Positions 50,193 through 59,556 of a DNA stretch of 64,000 nucleotides are shown in pieces. Made by a program: the position numbers and the translations under genes. The notes below the pieces were generated by a model. It was not told where the DNA came from. It saw only the letters and a list, made by a program, of their open reading frames with translations, and searched no databases. How positions within the stretch are numbered: the stretch's first letter is position 1; each line of letters starts with the position of its first letter. The DNA comes from an uncultured Collinsella sp. (GTDB lineage: Bacteria; Actinomycetota; Coriobacteriia; Coriobacteriales; Coriobacteriaceae), in assembly GCA_900541185.1 (NCBI GenBank), contig UQIQ01000001.1, positions 11,340 through 75,339 of the forward strand, given 5' to 3'.

Positions 50193-50789
50193 ATGGCAAT
50201 CGACAGGACTCCTGTTCTTAAGCGCTGCCGTCAGCTCGGGATCGATCCCGCTGAGCTCGGTTACAGCAGCAAGAAGGAATCTATCCGTCAGCCCAAGCGC
50301 CGTCGCAAGGAATCTGAGTACGGCATGCAGCTGCGCGAGAAGCAGAAGGTCAAGTTCATCTATGGCGTTCTGGAGAAGCAGTTCCACGGCTACTTCAACA
50401 AGGCCCGCAAGATGAACGGCGTCACCGGTGAGAACCTCATGATCATCCTTGAGTCTCGCCTCGACAACGTCGTCTTCCGTCTTGGCTTCGCCCGCACCCG
50501 CAAAGAGGCTCGTCAGTCCGTCCGTCACGGTCACTTCACCGTGAACGGCAAGCGCGTGGACATCCCGTCCTACCGCGTCAAGGCCGGCGACGTCGTCGCT
50601 GTCGGCGAGAAGTTCCGTGACCTCCTCCCCATCAAGGAGGCCCTGATTTCCTCCGAGCGCTTTGAGGTCCCTGGCTGGCTCGAGGTCGATATCGAGAAGC
50701 TGTCTGGTAACGTGCTCGCTCTGCCGACGCGTGAGCAGATCAGCGGTGATATCAACGAGCAGCTCATCGTCGAGCTCTACTCTAAGTAG
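50193..50789 (+). CDS. rpsD: 30S ribosomal protein S4
   Basis: 198 residues. The C-terminal S4 domain has LESRLDNVVFRLGFARTRKEARQ and VRHGHFTVNGKRVDIPSYRVKAGD. The N-terminus lacks a zinc C-x-C cluster and instead has a short basic stretch. S4 starts 30S assembly and, in many bacteria, represses the alpha operon. Confidence 0.97.
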   Translation: MAIDRTPVLKRCRQLGIDPAELGYSSKKESIRQPKRRRKESEYGMQLREKQKVKFIYGVLEKQFHGYFNKARKMNGVTGENLMIILESRLDNVVFRLGFARTRKEARQSVRHGHFTVNGKRVDIPSYRVKAGDVVAVGEKFRDLLPIKEALISSERFEVPGWLEVDIEKLSGNVLALPTREQISGDINEQLIVELYSK

Positions 50790-50821
50790 TCCATCCGGGC
50801 TGCTGAGGCTGGAGGTAATAC

Positions 50822-51763
50822 ATGTCAGAATTCATTAGGCCTCAGGTTCAGGTCGAAGAGATCAACGAGACGTCTGCTCGTGTCTCCGTCGAGCCGCTCG
50901 AGCGTGGTTACGGCGATACGCTGGGTAACTCCCTTCGTCGCGTTCTTCTGTCCTCGCTCGAGGGTGCCGCCGTCGAGGCTATTCAGATCGATGGTGCGCA
51001 GCACGAGTTCATGACCATCCCTAACATGGTCGAGGATGTCACCGACATCGTCCTGAATGTCAAGGGTCTTGTCTTCAGGGCTCTCGGCACGACCGACGAG
51101 GCGACCGCCACCATCTCGGTTGACGGCCCCTGCGAGGTCACCGGTGCGGACTTCTTTATTCCGTCCGAGTTTGAGCTGGTCAACCCCGAGCAGCACATCG
51201 CTACGCTCACCGAGGGTGGCCATCTCACCATGAGCATGCGCATCGGCTATGGCCGCGGCTATGTTTCTGGCGAGGCCAACAAGCGCGATAACGATCCCAT
51301 CGGTGTGATCCATGTCGACTCGCTGTACTCGCCGGTTTCCCGTTGCGCCAAGCTCGTTGAGGCTTGTCGTGTCGGTCAGCACACCGACTACGACCGCCTT
51401 GTCCTCGAGATCGAGACCAACGGCTCCATCGCCCCGCGCGACGCCGTGGTCCAGGCTGCCAATATCATCAACCAGCATATGGCCGCCTTTATGAACCTTG
51501 CCGAGACCCCCGAGGTCGAGGAGGAGGCTTCGATCTTCGCTCCCGAGGTCACCAACGACAACGCCGAGCTGGACAAGCAGATCGAGGATCTGGACCTTTC
51601 CGTCCGTTCCTACAACTGCCTTAAGCGCGCCAGCATTCACTCGGTCCGTCAGCTCGTTGAGTTCTCGGAGAACGATCTGCTCAACATCCGTAACTTCGGT
51701 GTTAAGTCGATCGAGGAAGTGAAGGACAAGCTTGAGTCCATGGGCCTGAGCCTGAAGGCTTAA
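50822..51763 (+). CDS. rpoA: DNA-directed RNA polymerase subunit alpha
   Basis: 313 residues. N-terminal assembly domain with ERGYGDTLGNSLRRVLLSSLEGAAV and GYGRGYVSGEANK; C-terminal domain (about 240-310) with LDLSVRSYNCLKRASIHSVRQL and LLNIRNFGVKSIEEVKDKL, which binds UP elements and activators. Between rpsD and rplQ, as in most bacteria. Confidence 0.98.
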   Translation: MSEFIRPQVQVEEINETSARVSVEPLERGYGDTLGNSLRRVLLSSLEGAAVEAIQIDGAQHEFMTIPNMVEDVTDIVLNVKGLVFRALGTTDEATATISVDGPCEVTGADFFIPSEFELVNPEQHIATLTEGGHLTMSMRIGYGRGYVSGEANKRDNDPIGVIHVDSLYSPVSRCAKLVEACRVGQHTDYDRLVLEIETNGSIAPRDAVVQAANIINQHMAAFMNLAETPEVEEEASIFAPEVTNDNAELDKQIEDLDLSVRSYNCLKRASIHSVRQLVEFSENDLLNIRNFGVKSIEEVKDKLESMGLSLKA

Positions 51764-51793
51764 TGCTTCGCATATTTGAGGAGAAACTAGACC

Positions 51794-52261
51794 ATGCGTC
51801 ACAACGTTAAGAAGGGCCTGAAGCTCGGCACCGATGCGAGCCACACCAAGGCCATGAAGAAGAGCCTTGCTAAGGCCCTCTTCGAGAACGACCGCATCAA
51901 GACCACCGAGACCCGCGCTAAGGCGCTGCGTTCGGTCGTCGACCCGATCATCACTTGGGCCAAGAAGGGCGACCTGCACTCTCGTCGTCTGGCTATCGCC
52001 AAGCTCGGCGATAAGCAGCTCGTTGCCGAGATCTTCGACAAGGCTGCCCAGGGCATGTGGCAGGACCGCAACGGCGGTTACACCCGCATCATGAAGCTCG
52101 GTAACCGTAAGGGCGACAACGCTCCCATCGTTATCATGGAGCTCGTCACCGAGCCTTGCACGCCTAAGGCCAAGAAGGCTGCTCCGGCCCCTAAGAAGGC
52201 CGCTGCTCCCAAGAAGGTCGAGGCTGTCGAGGAGGCTCCTGCTGAGGAGACCGCTGAGTAG
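51794..52261 (+). CDS. rplQ: 50S ribosomal protein L17 with Ala/Lys/Glu-rich tail
   Basis: 155 residues. Core residues 1-120: MRHNVKKGLKLGTDASHTKAMKKSLAKALF, NGGYTRIMKLGNRKGDNAPIVIMELV. A 35-residue low-complexity tail (APAPKKAAAPKKVEAVEE) extends the usual length. Last gene of the alpha operon, followed by a terminator. Confidence 0.97.
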   Translation: MRHNVKKGLKLGTDASHTKAMKKSLAKALFENDRIKTTETRAKALRSVVDPIITWAKKGDLHSRRLAIAKLGDKQLVAEIFDKAAQGMWQDRNGGYTRIMKLGNRKGDNAPIVIMELVTEPCTPKAKKAAPAPKKAAAPKKVEAVEEAPAEETAE

Positions 52262-52287
52262 ACATTCCGTCTGCATAGGCTATATTC

Positions 52288-52318
52288 GAGGGGTACGTTC
52301 GCGTACCCCTCTTTTTTT
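52288..52318 (+). terminator. Terminator of the alpha operon
   Basis: GAGGGGTACG (52288-52297) and CGTACCCCTC (52302-52311) with a stable TTCG tetraloop and seven T. Confidence 0.95.
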
Positions 52319-52353
52319 GTCGCGATACCGTTACTTGTTTGTTGGGAGCGCCC

Positions 52354-53178
52354 ATGACTGCGCCGTCTGATTTCAATTCGATTTCCGAGCTTGACGCCAC
52401 GCTCGTATTTCGCGTGGCCTATGATGGCTCGTCGTATAGCGGATTTGCCGAGCAGCCGGGACAGACGACGGTTGCGGGTGAGCTGCGTCGAGCCATCGAG
52501 ACGCTGCTTCGCCGTCCGATCGATCTGACGTGCGCAGGTCGTACCGATGCCGGCGTGCATGCCGTGGCACAGTATATCAGCGTGCCCGTAACGGACGCTG
52601 AGCTCGCCCTTACGCGCCGTAGGTGGCTGCGGGCTATGGATGCCCTGCTGCCTAAAGATATCGCCATAAACGAGGTCTACAGGGCCCGTAAGGGCTTTTC
52701 TGCACGCTTTGACGCGCGTTCCCGTACGTATACGTACCGTATTGCCGATCGCGATGCGCGCCCCGTGCTGTCCCGTGGTGCCGTGTGGTGGCATCGCTAT
52801 CCCTTGGACGTCGAGGCCATGTCTGCGGCCTGTCCCGCGCTTTTGGGTGAGCAGGACTTTAAGAGCTTTTGCAAGGTCGCCTCTGCCGTGGGCAAACCTA
52901 CGCTTCGCTGCGTGATGCGTGCCGAGTTTGGCCATGAGGTTGCGTTTGGCGAGGACATCCTGACGTTTACCATCGAGGGCAATGCGTTTCTGCATTCGAT
53001 GGTCCGCACGATCGTGGGCACGCTTGTCGAGATTGGCATGCATCGCCGTAAACCCGAGTGGATGCGCGAGGTCATCGATGCTTGCGACCGTACCGCTGCG
53101 GGCCCCACGGCTCCTGCCTGCGGCCTTACGTTTATGGGCGTGGATTACGATCCCGTCGAGCTTGTCGTGCTCGACTAG
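52354..53178 (+). CDS. truA: tRNA pseudouridine synthase A
   Basis: 274 residues from ATG 52354 (GGGAG upstream). LVFRVAYDGSSYSGFAEQPGQTTV, the catalytic aspartate in CAGRTDAGVHA, and GNAFLHSMVRTIVGTLVEIG are TruA motifs. Makes pseudouridine at positions 38-40 of tRNA. Usually found just after rplQ in Gram-positives, as here. Confidence 0.95.
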   Translation: MTAPSDFNSISELDATLVFRVAYDGSSYSGFAEQPGQTTVAGELRRAIETLLRRPIDLTCAGRTDAGVHAVAQYISVPVTDAELALTRRRWLRAMDALLPKDIAINEVYRARKGFSARFDARSRTYTYRIADRDARPVLSRGAVWWHRYPLDVEAMSAACPALLGEQDFKSFCKVASAVGKPTLRCVMRAEFGHEVAFGEDILTFTIEGNAFLHSMVRTIVGTLVEIGMHRRKPEWMREVIDACDRTAAGPTAPACGLTFMGVDYDPVELVVLD

Positions 53179-53338
53179 GGGGGGCTCGACGCGTCGTGCG
53201 TCGACACCCGTCATCTGTGGGCTGCGCGTGTGCAACATCTGTTCTTGGCGTGCAATACAACCGGTGTCTCATTGCTTTTATTGCCGGGGTGTACCATGAA
53301 CCACGATTTGATTCATTGCTGTCGAGAGGACGGATAAC

Positions 53339-54379
53339 TTGGTTCGACGTGGCTCGCATCCGCGACTTTCGGTGATCCTTGTGGTAGAAGGTTCGCCCAG
53401 CTATGCGATGCGTGCGCTCGAGAGTATCCAGAACCAAGACCTCTACGATTTGCAGATTGTCGTTGTCTGCCGCGATGCTGCGCCCGGTGTGCGCCATTCG
53501 CTTCAAGTTGCTGCCGACAGGGACATCCATATTGATTTGATTGACGTCGAGGACGTGAAGCGCGGCGCTTGTCTTCGTGCCGGTTTTGATGCCTCGCGCG
53601 GCTCTCAAATCATCGCCATGAACGCCGATGAGTGGTTTGCTCCGCAGGCCCTTTCCAAGATGGTCGATATCGCGTGCGATACTGCGGCAGACATTGTGCT
53701 CCCCTCGGTGTCGCTCGATCGATACGATGCGCATCGCGAGCGTCATTCGCGCGTCTTGGATGCTGCCTCTATTGCCATAGAAGACGAGTCTTCTATGGTG
53801 ACTGAGCTGCCCCAGTTGATTTTGGGCGGCCTAGTCGCTCAGGCCTCTGGCGTGATGTATAGCCGTCCGCTGTTTGAGGCATGCCTGTCGCGCGGCAAGG
53901 CGTACCGTACGGTTGAGTTTATGGCTTATGCGCTCTCGCAGGCACGATTCGTGTCCGGCTGCGGCGACGCTTGTTTCCACGCGGTGGCACCTAAGCTTAC
54001 AGATGCCTTTGATCCCACCATGTTTGCCAGGATATCCGATGACACTCGAGCACTCGACGAGCTTGCGGACTCACTCTCGGAAGCAGATAGCGGTGGTCGG
54101 CTCAAGCTGGCAAGCCAAAAGTTCTACTTTGCCGGACTGGTCGCCTGCATCGAGAATTTGTGTCTGAGCCCGCATGGAGTGTCGTCAATCGAGCGTTCCG
54201 CCCGCATGCGTGATATGCTCGAGGCGCCTCGAACCCGTCAGATGGTCGCCGCGCTCAAGGATAACCATCGGGGACTTGGTCTGTTGTTTGGGCCGATCGC
54301 CAGCGCCAAGCCCGCGCGCTGCGTGATGTGTACGCATCTGGCAGCTTTTCTTAACCGGACGGGCGTAAAAACCGCCTAA
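53339..54379 (+). CDS. Glycosyltransferase family 2-like protein
   Basis: 346 residues, TTG start at 53339 with GAGAGGA upstream. The N-terminal 110 residues fit a GT-A fold: LSVILVVEGSPSYAMRALESIQNQDLYDLQIVVV, then GACLRAGFDASRGSQIIAMNADEWFAP, where the usual DxD is replaced by NADE. The C-terminal 200 residues are not recognised, so catalytic activity is uncertain. The start codon and long gap (160 bases) from truA suggest its own promoter. Confidence 0.65.
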   Translation: MVRRGSHPRLSVILVVEGSPSYAMRALESIQNQDLYDLQIVVVCRDAAPGVRHSLQVAADRDIHIDLIDVEDVKRGACLRAGFDASRGSQIIAMNADEWFAPQALSKMVDIACDTAADIVLPSVSLDRYDAHRERHSRVLDAASIAIEDESSMVTELPQLILGGLVAQASGVMYSRPLFEACLSRGKAYRTVEFMAYALSQARFVSGCGDACFHAVAPKLTDAFDPTMFARISDDTRALDELADSLSEADSGGRLKLASQKFYFAGLVACIENLCLSPHGVSSIERSARMRDMLEAPRTRQMVAALKDNHRGLGLLFGPIASAKPARCVMCTHLAAFLNRTGVKTA

Positions 54380-54385
54380 ACGGCT

Positions 54386-54423
54386 CATTTCGAAACAAAT
54401 TTGCATAGAATTGTTTCGAAATG
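54386..54423. promoter_or_regulatory. Inverted repeat with two TTTCGAAA sites upstream of argR
   Basis: CATTTCGAAACAA (54386-54398) and TTGTTTCGAAATG (54411-54423) are exact complements; each contains the palindrome TTTCGAAA. No T-run follows, so an operator is more likely than a terminator. It lies 89 bases before argR; an ArgR autoregulatory role is possible, though the sequence does not look like the usual ARG box. Confidence 0.45.
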
Positions 54424-54511
54424 CGTTCTTATACACAAAAGCCTTCAAATAGCGTTAAACTATTCAATCACTGATTGATTGTCTCCGCCATCTTTTGGAG
54501 AGAGGGTTTGT

Positions 54512-54949
54512 ATGGCTAAAAAACGCAATGGGCGCCAGGATGCCATTAGAGATATTGTGCGCAATAAGGATGTCCGCACGCAGCGCGTGCTGGTCGATGA
54601 GCTCCGCGCTATGGGCTTTGATTGCACGCAGGCGACTGTCTCTCGCGATATTGCCGATATGGGGCTGCGTAAGCTCCCTGAGGGCATCTATGTTCTGGCA
54701 GAGGACCTGCACCTGCAGCGTATGGTTTCCGAGCTCGTAACGGGCGTTCTGCGCACCGATAATCTGGTTATGATCAAGGCTCAGCCTGGCACGGCTTCCG
54801 GCATCGCCGCCGCCGTTGATGCGGCAGAGCTGCCTGATGTGCTTGGCTCGCTTGCCGGCAACGATACGATTTTGGTTATTGCCCAGACGGCCGAGGACGG
54901 CGAGCGTCTCGAGGCGCTGATCAATAAGCTGAGCAATTCTCGCAAGTAG
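54512..54949 (+). CDS. argR: Arginine repressor
   Basis: 145 residues from ATG 54512 (GGAGAGAGG upstream). N-terminal winged helix with VDELRAMGFDCTQATVSRDIADMGL, and the C-terminal arginine-binding, hexamer-forming domain GTASGIAAAVDAAELPDVLGSLAGNDTIL (key part GSLAGNDTILVI). Represses arginine synthesis when arginine is high. No arg genes are in the window. Confidence 0.93.
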   Translation: MAKKRNGRQDAIRDIVRNKDVRTQRVLVDELRAMGFDCTQATVSRDIADMGLRKLPEGIYVLAEDLHLQRMVSELVTGVLRTDNLVMIKAQPGTASGIAAAVDAAELPDVLGSLAGNDTILVIAQTAEDGERLEALINKLSNSRK

Positions 54950-55000
54950 GCGTGCGGGTCGTGCGCTCGGCCCTGCGCGCGCTGACATAGTTGCCTGTAA

Positions 55001-55033
55001 GGGGGTATCGACGATGGTCGGTACCCCCTTTTT
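55001..55033 (+). terminator. Terminator after argR
   Basis: GGGGGTATCGAC (55001-55012) with GTCGGTACCCCC (55017-55028), GATG loop, then TTTTT. Confidence 0.9.
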
Positions 55034-55074
55034 GTTTGCCGGTATAAAGACCGCCTGCCAGGTCGCTTTAAACT

Positions 55075-55117
55075 AAAAGGCCCCCGAGCAGTTGAATAAG
55101 CTGTTCGGGGGCCTTGT
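55075..55117 (-). terminator. Terminator of the PBP gene
   Basis: AAGGCCCCCGAGCAG (55077-55091) pairs with CTGTTCGGGGGCCTT (55101-55115), one wobble; on the minus strand a T-run follows. Confidence 0.85.
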
Positions 55118-55137
55118 TGCTTATGGCCGGATGATTT

Positions 55138-57339
55138 CTAGCCGACCGTATCGTCAGGCGTGGGCGAGGGGTCGGGAGTGGGCGTGGGCGTAGGCGTGCC
55201 GCCATCGCCGCCGGTCGAACCACCGGTGGAGCCGCCCGTCGAGCCACCGGTCGTACCGGTGCCGCCGGTGGTGTCGCCGCCCGTGGTCTCGGTGGTCGTG
55301 GTCGTCGTGGTAGTCGTTGTAGTGGTGGTTTCCTCTTCGTCCTCGTTCTCGTCCTTGTCCTTGTCGTCGTTCTCCGTCTTCTTGGTGTTGTTGGTGCCGT
55401 AGAACTTCCAGACGCTGTTGTTCTTATAGGTGGGCGCCGTTCCGGTCGCAAACTCCTCGCGCTCGGTACCGGTCAGAACGGTGCTCATAAACCGCTTAAA
55501 GACAGGCAGGTTGGTGCTGTCGCCCAGCAGGTCTGTGCCGTATTTTTGGATGGGGATCTCGCCCGCGGAATAGCCGGTCCACAGGGCGCACGCCAGCTGC
55601 GGGGTATAGCCGCAGAACCACAGGTTGGTGGTGTTGTCGGTGGTGCCCGTTTTGCCGGCATAGGGCTGGTTGACGCTCAGGGCACCGGCAGCACCCGTAC
55701 CGCTTCCCTGCATGACGCCGGACAGAACATCGGTGACCGCGGCGGCCTCGCCCTCGGTAAGCACCTGTGAGGGATTGTCGGTGTGCTGGTACAGCACCGA
55801 ACCGGTACGAGAGTCAATCTCGGTGATGGCGATCGGCTGGCGATAGTAGCCGCCGTTGGCAAACGTCGCGTAGGCGGCGGCCATCTCGAGCGGCGAGATC
55901 GAGCCGGTGCCGAGGGTCATGACGGGAACGTCCTCGATGTTGTCCTTGGCGGGATCGATGCCGAGCTTTTTGACGAGCGAGATGATCTTGCTGTTGCCGA
56001 CGGCTTCCGCCACCTGGATGTAGCCGGTGTTGGAGGAGTATGCCGTTGCCTGCTTAAGCGTGATGTTGCCATAGCTATGGTTGGCGTAGTTTTGGACCTC
56101 GGTCGTGGTGCCCTTGGCCTTGAGCGGCGAGTTGCAGTTGAGGGTGACGTTGGGGTTCATGCCGTTTTGGATGGCAGTTGCCAGCGTAAAGGCCTTAAAG
56201 GTGGAGCCGACGGGACGCTTGGCCGTGGCATGGTTTACGTGGTTCTCGTCGGCGTTGTAGTCGTAGCCGCCCACCATGCACTTGATGTAGCCGGTCTTGG
56301 GATCGACGACGACCATGCCCATGTCCAGGCCGTCGAGCGAGAGCGTGTCGAGCTGCTCACGAACGGCATTCTCTGCCACCTGCTGCATCGTGGGGTCGAT
56401 GGTGGTCTTGACGGTCAGGCCGCCCTTAAAGAGCACGTCGGTCGAGAACTCCTGCTCCAGCAGCTGCTTAACATAGGCGACAAAGTAGGGCTGCGAGTAT
56501 ACGTCTACGCCGCTGCCCGAAATCTCGGTCACGTTGAGGGTGATGGGCTCGGCCTGTGCGGCATCGTGTTCCTCCTGCGTAATGTGGCCCAGGCGCAACA
56601 TGTTGTCGAGGACCTTGTTGCGACGGGACAGCGCCAGGTCGGGGTTGACCGTGGGGTCGTACTGCGAGGGCGAGTTGGGAAGGCCGATCAATAGTGCGGC
56701 TTCGCTCAGGGTGAGGTCGGCGGCGCTCTTGGACAGATAGGTCTCGGCGGCGGCCTCGATGCCGTAGGCGCCGTGGCCGTAATAGATGGTGTTGAGGTAC
56801 ATCATGAGGATCTCGTCTTTGGAGTACATGTCCTCCATCTTGACGGCGATGTAGGCCTCGCGCACCTTACGCTCGATGGTCGAGTCGAACTGCTCCTCCT
56901 GCAGGATGGTGTTGCGCACCAGCTGCTGGGTGATAGTCGAGGCGCCTTCGTGCCCGCCGCCGAGGGTTGCCACCGCAGCACGCGCGATACCCCACAGGTC
57001 GATACCGCCGTGCTCGTAGAAGCGCTCGTCCTCGACGTCAACGGTGCCCTGCAGCACGTAGGGGGAGACCTCGTCCTTGGTGATGGACTTGCGGTTTTGC
57101 GTGTAGAAGCTCGCGATCTTGTTGCCGTTGCAGTCGACGATCTCGGTGGGCTCGCTCACCAGATACGCGTTGGCGTCGGTGTAGTCGGGCAGATCGGACA
57201 GCCAGCGGTTGACGTTGCCGACCATGCCGATGCCAAATGCCACGCCCGCGATAAGCAAAAAGCCCAAAAACGAGAGCAGGATTATGGGCAGAGCATGCGT
57301 CTTTGAACGGCTGCGTCCCTGTCGTTGGCGAGGACCCAT
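55138..57339 (-). CDS. Class A penicillin-binding protein (PBP1A type)
   Basis: 733 residues from ATG 57339 (GGAGGTC upstream). A short basic cytoplasmic part and one membrane segment (ALPIILLSFLGFLLIAGVAF, about 16-38), then the GT51 transglycosylase with DVEDERFYEHGGID and EGASTITQQLVRN, and the transpeptidase with the SxxK serine in GSTFKAF, SSNTGY and AGKTGTT. The C-terminal 90 residues are a low-complexity tail with runs of Thr, Gly/Thr/Ser and Pro/Thr/Asp, probably spanning the wall. Builds peptidoglycan outside the membrane. Diverges from the U32 gene. Confidence 0.95.
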   Translation of the reverse strand: MGPRQRQGRSRSKTHALPIILLSFLGFLLIAGVAFGIGMVGNVNRWLSDLPDYTDANAYLVSEPTEIVDCNGNKIASFYTQNRKSITKDEVSPYVLQGTVDVEDERFYEHGGIDLWGIARAAVATLGGGHEGASTITQQLVRNTILQEEQFDSTIERKVREAYIAVKMEDMYSKDEILMMYLNTIYYGHGAYGIEAAAETYLSKSAADLTLSEAALLIGLPNSPSQYDPTVNPDLALSRRNKVLDNMLRLGHITQEEHDAAQAEPITLNVTEISGSGVDVYSQPYFVAYVKQLLEQEFSTDVLFKGGLTVKTTIDPTMQQVAENAVREQLDTLSLDGLDMGMVVVDPKTGYIKCMVGGYDYNADENHVNHATAKRPVGSTFKAFTLATAIQNGMNPNVTLNCNSPLKAKGTTTEVQNYANHSYGNITLKQATAYSSNTGYIQVAEAVGNSKIISLVKKLGIDPAKDNIEDVPVMTLGTGSISPLEMAAAYATFANGGYYRQPIAITEIDSRTGSVLYQHTDNPSQVLTEGEAAAVTDVLSGVMQGSGTGAAGALSVNQPYAGKTGTTDNTTNLWFCGYTPQLACALWTGYSAGEIPIQKYGTDLLGDSTNLPVFKRFMSTVLTGTEREEFATGTAPTYKNNSVWKFYGTNNTKKTENDDKDKDENEDEEETTTTTTTTTTTTTETTGGDTTGGTGTTGGSTGGSTGGSTGGDGGTPTPTPTPDPSPTPDDTVG

Positions 57340-57501
57340 ATATTGACCTCCAGGTATGTCGTGCCGGACGGTGGATGTGCCGTCGGGGCAGGATGGACAT
57401 AAGTTATTACACGATAAACCAAACGGGGCGCGTGAGGCCTCGTGTATGCTGGAAGACGGCATTTTTCAGAGTGAATGCATACCTTGGTAAGGAGTTTGCC
57501 G

Positions 57502-59460
57502 ATGGCGATTCGGGCGATGGGGCCGAGCGGACAATACGAGACTGGATTGGATGCTGCCGGTGCGGCGCTGCCCGAGCTGCTGGCGCCGGCGGGCGGGCTC
57601 GACCAGATGCTTGCGGCCATCGCCGCGGGTGCCGATGCCATCTATGCGGGGTTGGGCGGCTTTAACGCCCGCGTGAGCGCGCATGGTTTTACGGATGACG
57701 AGTTTGCGCGCGGTTGTGCCGTGGCGCATGCTCATGGCGTGCGTGTGTACGTAACGCTCAACGTGTTCGTGTTTGACGATGAGCTGTCCGACGCGGTGGC
57801 GCTGGGAGCTCATGCACTGGAGCTGGGCGCCGATGCTCTGATTGTGGCCGATGCCGGGTTGGCCTGCGCGCTGCGCGCGGCGATTCCCGGGGTCGAGATT
57901 CACCTGTCCACGCAGGCGGGCGCTCATAGCGAGGGTGCCGTGCGGCTTGCCGCCGACGAGCTGGGGGTCGAGCGCGTGACGACGGCACGCGAGCTGACGG
58001 TCGACGAGATTGCGGCGCTATGTGCCACGGGCGTGCCCATCGAGGTATTCTGCCACGGTGCGATTTGCATCGGCTATTCGGGGGCGTGCGAGTTCTCGGC
58101 CCTGCGGCGTGGGCGCTCGGCGATGCGCGGCGACTGCACACAGCCGTGCCGTCTGGCGTACGACCTAGTGGACGAGGCGGGGCAGAGTGTTGTTGCTGTC
58201 GAGGGAGATCGCCTGCTGTGCCCGCGCGACTATCTGGGTATTGCGCATCTGCCCGAGCTTGTAGATGCCGGCGTGGCGTCGCTCAAGATCGAGGGGCGCA
58301 TGAAGAACCCCGATTACGTATTCAACGTGGTGCGGGTGTGGCGCCGGGCACTCGATATGCTGTGCGACGGCGCGTGGGACCCCGGTGCCGTGGAAGAGCT
58401 TGAGCGCGAGTTGGGAAGGTCGTTTAACCGTGGGTTTACCGATGCGTACCTGCGAGGGCGTTCGGGTGCCGAGCTGATGAGCTTTGAGCGCGCAATTAAC
58501 CAGGGCGTGCGCGTGGGGCGCTTGGTCGCTGTGGGCCACGAAGAGGTGACCGTTGAGCTCGACGCCGCCGTGGCGGCGGGTGACACGCTCGAGATTCGGT
58601 TCTATCCGGGTGTCGACGCGCGTCCCGATGTGCCCAAGCGCTGGCCGCAGGTGCCCTGTCCGGTGGATGCCGCAGCGGGGAAGCGCGTCGTCGTGCATTG
58701 CAAGCGTAAGGTGGACGCGGGCTGCGAGGTTTACCTGATTCGCAGCGCCGGCGTGTTGGATCAGACGGCGGCGGTGTTGGAGCGCATGCGGGCCGAGGCG
58801 GATGCGATTGCGCCCGTTGCGCGTGCCGTTGAGGTGCTGCCCTTTGAGGACGTTGCGGTGGATGGCGGTGCGTCGACGGAGTTGGTGGAGTGCGCGGTTC
58901 CCACTCGCATGGTTTTTGCTTGGCAGCTGATGGATGCCGACCCGCGCGGAGAACTCGATTTGTCCGACGCCGTTGTGGTGCTTGACGAGGTGTGCCGCAC
59001 GGGTGACGCTGACCGGACCCGCTCACTGATGCAGCGTGCCGGGCGCGTCGTCTGCCGCAACCTGGGACAGGTGGTGATCGCTCGCGAGCTGGGCGTGACG
59101 TTTGACGTGGCGGCGCCGGTGTTCTGCGCGAATCGGGCCACGCTTGCCTGGCTGCGCGAACTCGGTGCGGGGCGGGTGTACTTGCCGGCCGAGTTGCTCG
59201 GCAATGATGCGGAGCGTATTGCCGAACTAGCTGCTGAACCCGGCGTCTTGGGTCCGGTCGACGCCGACCGTCCCGAGCTTATGGTGTGCGAGCACTGCCT
59301 GCTGACCGCCGAGGACGTCTGCGCCACCGATGCGACGGGACAGGTCCGTTGCCGCGACTGCTTGCGTCGTCGGCAGGTAGGCTATCTGGTCGAGCGTGAC
59401 GGTACACGTCTGCCAGTTGCCATCGACGCATGCGGCAGGACGAGGATTTTCCTGTCGTAG
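57502..59460 (+). CDS. U32 family protein (second, shorter paralogue)
   Basis: 652 residues from ATG 57502 (AAGGAG seven bases upstream; an ATG at 57475 has none). ELLAPAGGLDQMLAAIAAGADAIYAG, LSTQAGAHSEGA, EVFCHGAICIGYSGACEFSALRRG, and DCTQPCRLAYDLVDEAG carry the U32 core and cysteine cluster (about 190-215). The C-terminus has CEHCLLTAEDVC...CRDCLRRRQV, four more cysteines. It is about 180 residues shorter than the protein at 7951-10443. RlhA-type RNA hydroxylation is inferred, not shown. Confidence 0.85.
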   Translation: MAIRAMGPSGQYETGLDAAGAALPELLAPAGGLDQMLAAIAAGADAIYAGLGGFNARVSAHGFTDDEFARGCAVAHAHGVRVYVTLNVFVFDDELSDAVALGAHALELGADALIVADAGLACALRAAIPGVEIHLSTQAGAHSEGAVRLAADELGVERVTTARELTVDEIAALCATGVPIEVFCHGAICIGYSGACEFSALRRGRSAMRGDCTQPCRLAYDLVDEAGQSVVAVEGDRLLCPRDYLGIAHLPELVDAGVASLKIEGRMKNPDYVFNVVRVWRRALDMLCDGAWDPGAVEELERELGRSFNRGFTDAYLRGRSGAELMSFERAINQGVRVGRLVAVGHEEVTVELDAAVAAGDTLEIRFYPGVDARPDVPKRWPQVPCPVDAAAGKRVVVHCKRKVDAGCEVYLIRSAGVLDQTAAVLERMRAEADAIAPVARAVEVLPFEDVAVDGGASTELVECAVPTRMVFAWQLMDADPRGELDLSDAVVVLDEVCRTGDADRTRSLMQRAGRVVCRNLGQVVIARELGVTFDVAAPVFCANRATLAWLRELGAGRVYLPAELLGNDAERIAELAAEPGVLGPVDADRPELMVCEHCLLTAEDVCATDATGQVRCRDCLRRRQVGYLVERDGTRLPVAIDACGRTRIFLS

Positions 59461-59556
59461 GTGCCGCGTCGCGCCAGTTTGTTATCATATGAGAGTTTAT
59501 GGACTTCCAGCACCGCCGTTTTCGGCGAGGGTGCTATAGCAAAAGGAGGATACCCA

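Noticed and set aside
59461..59556. T-box leader before tyrS
   Set aside because: The leader is only about 95 bases with one hairpin and no T-box consensus.
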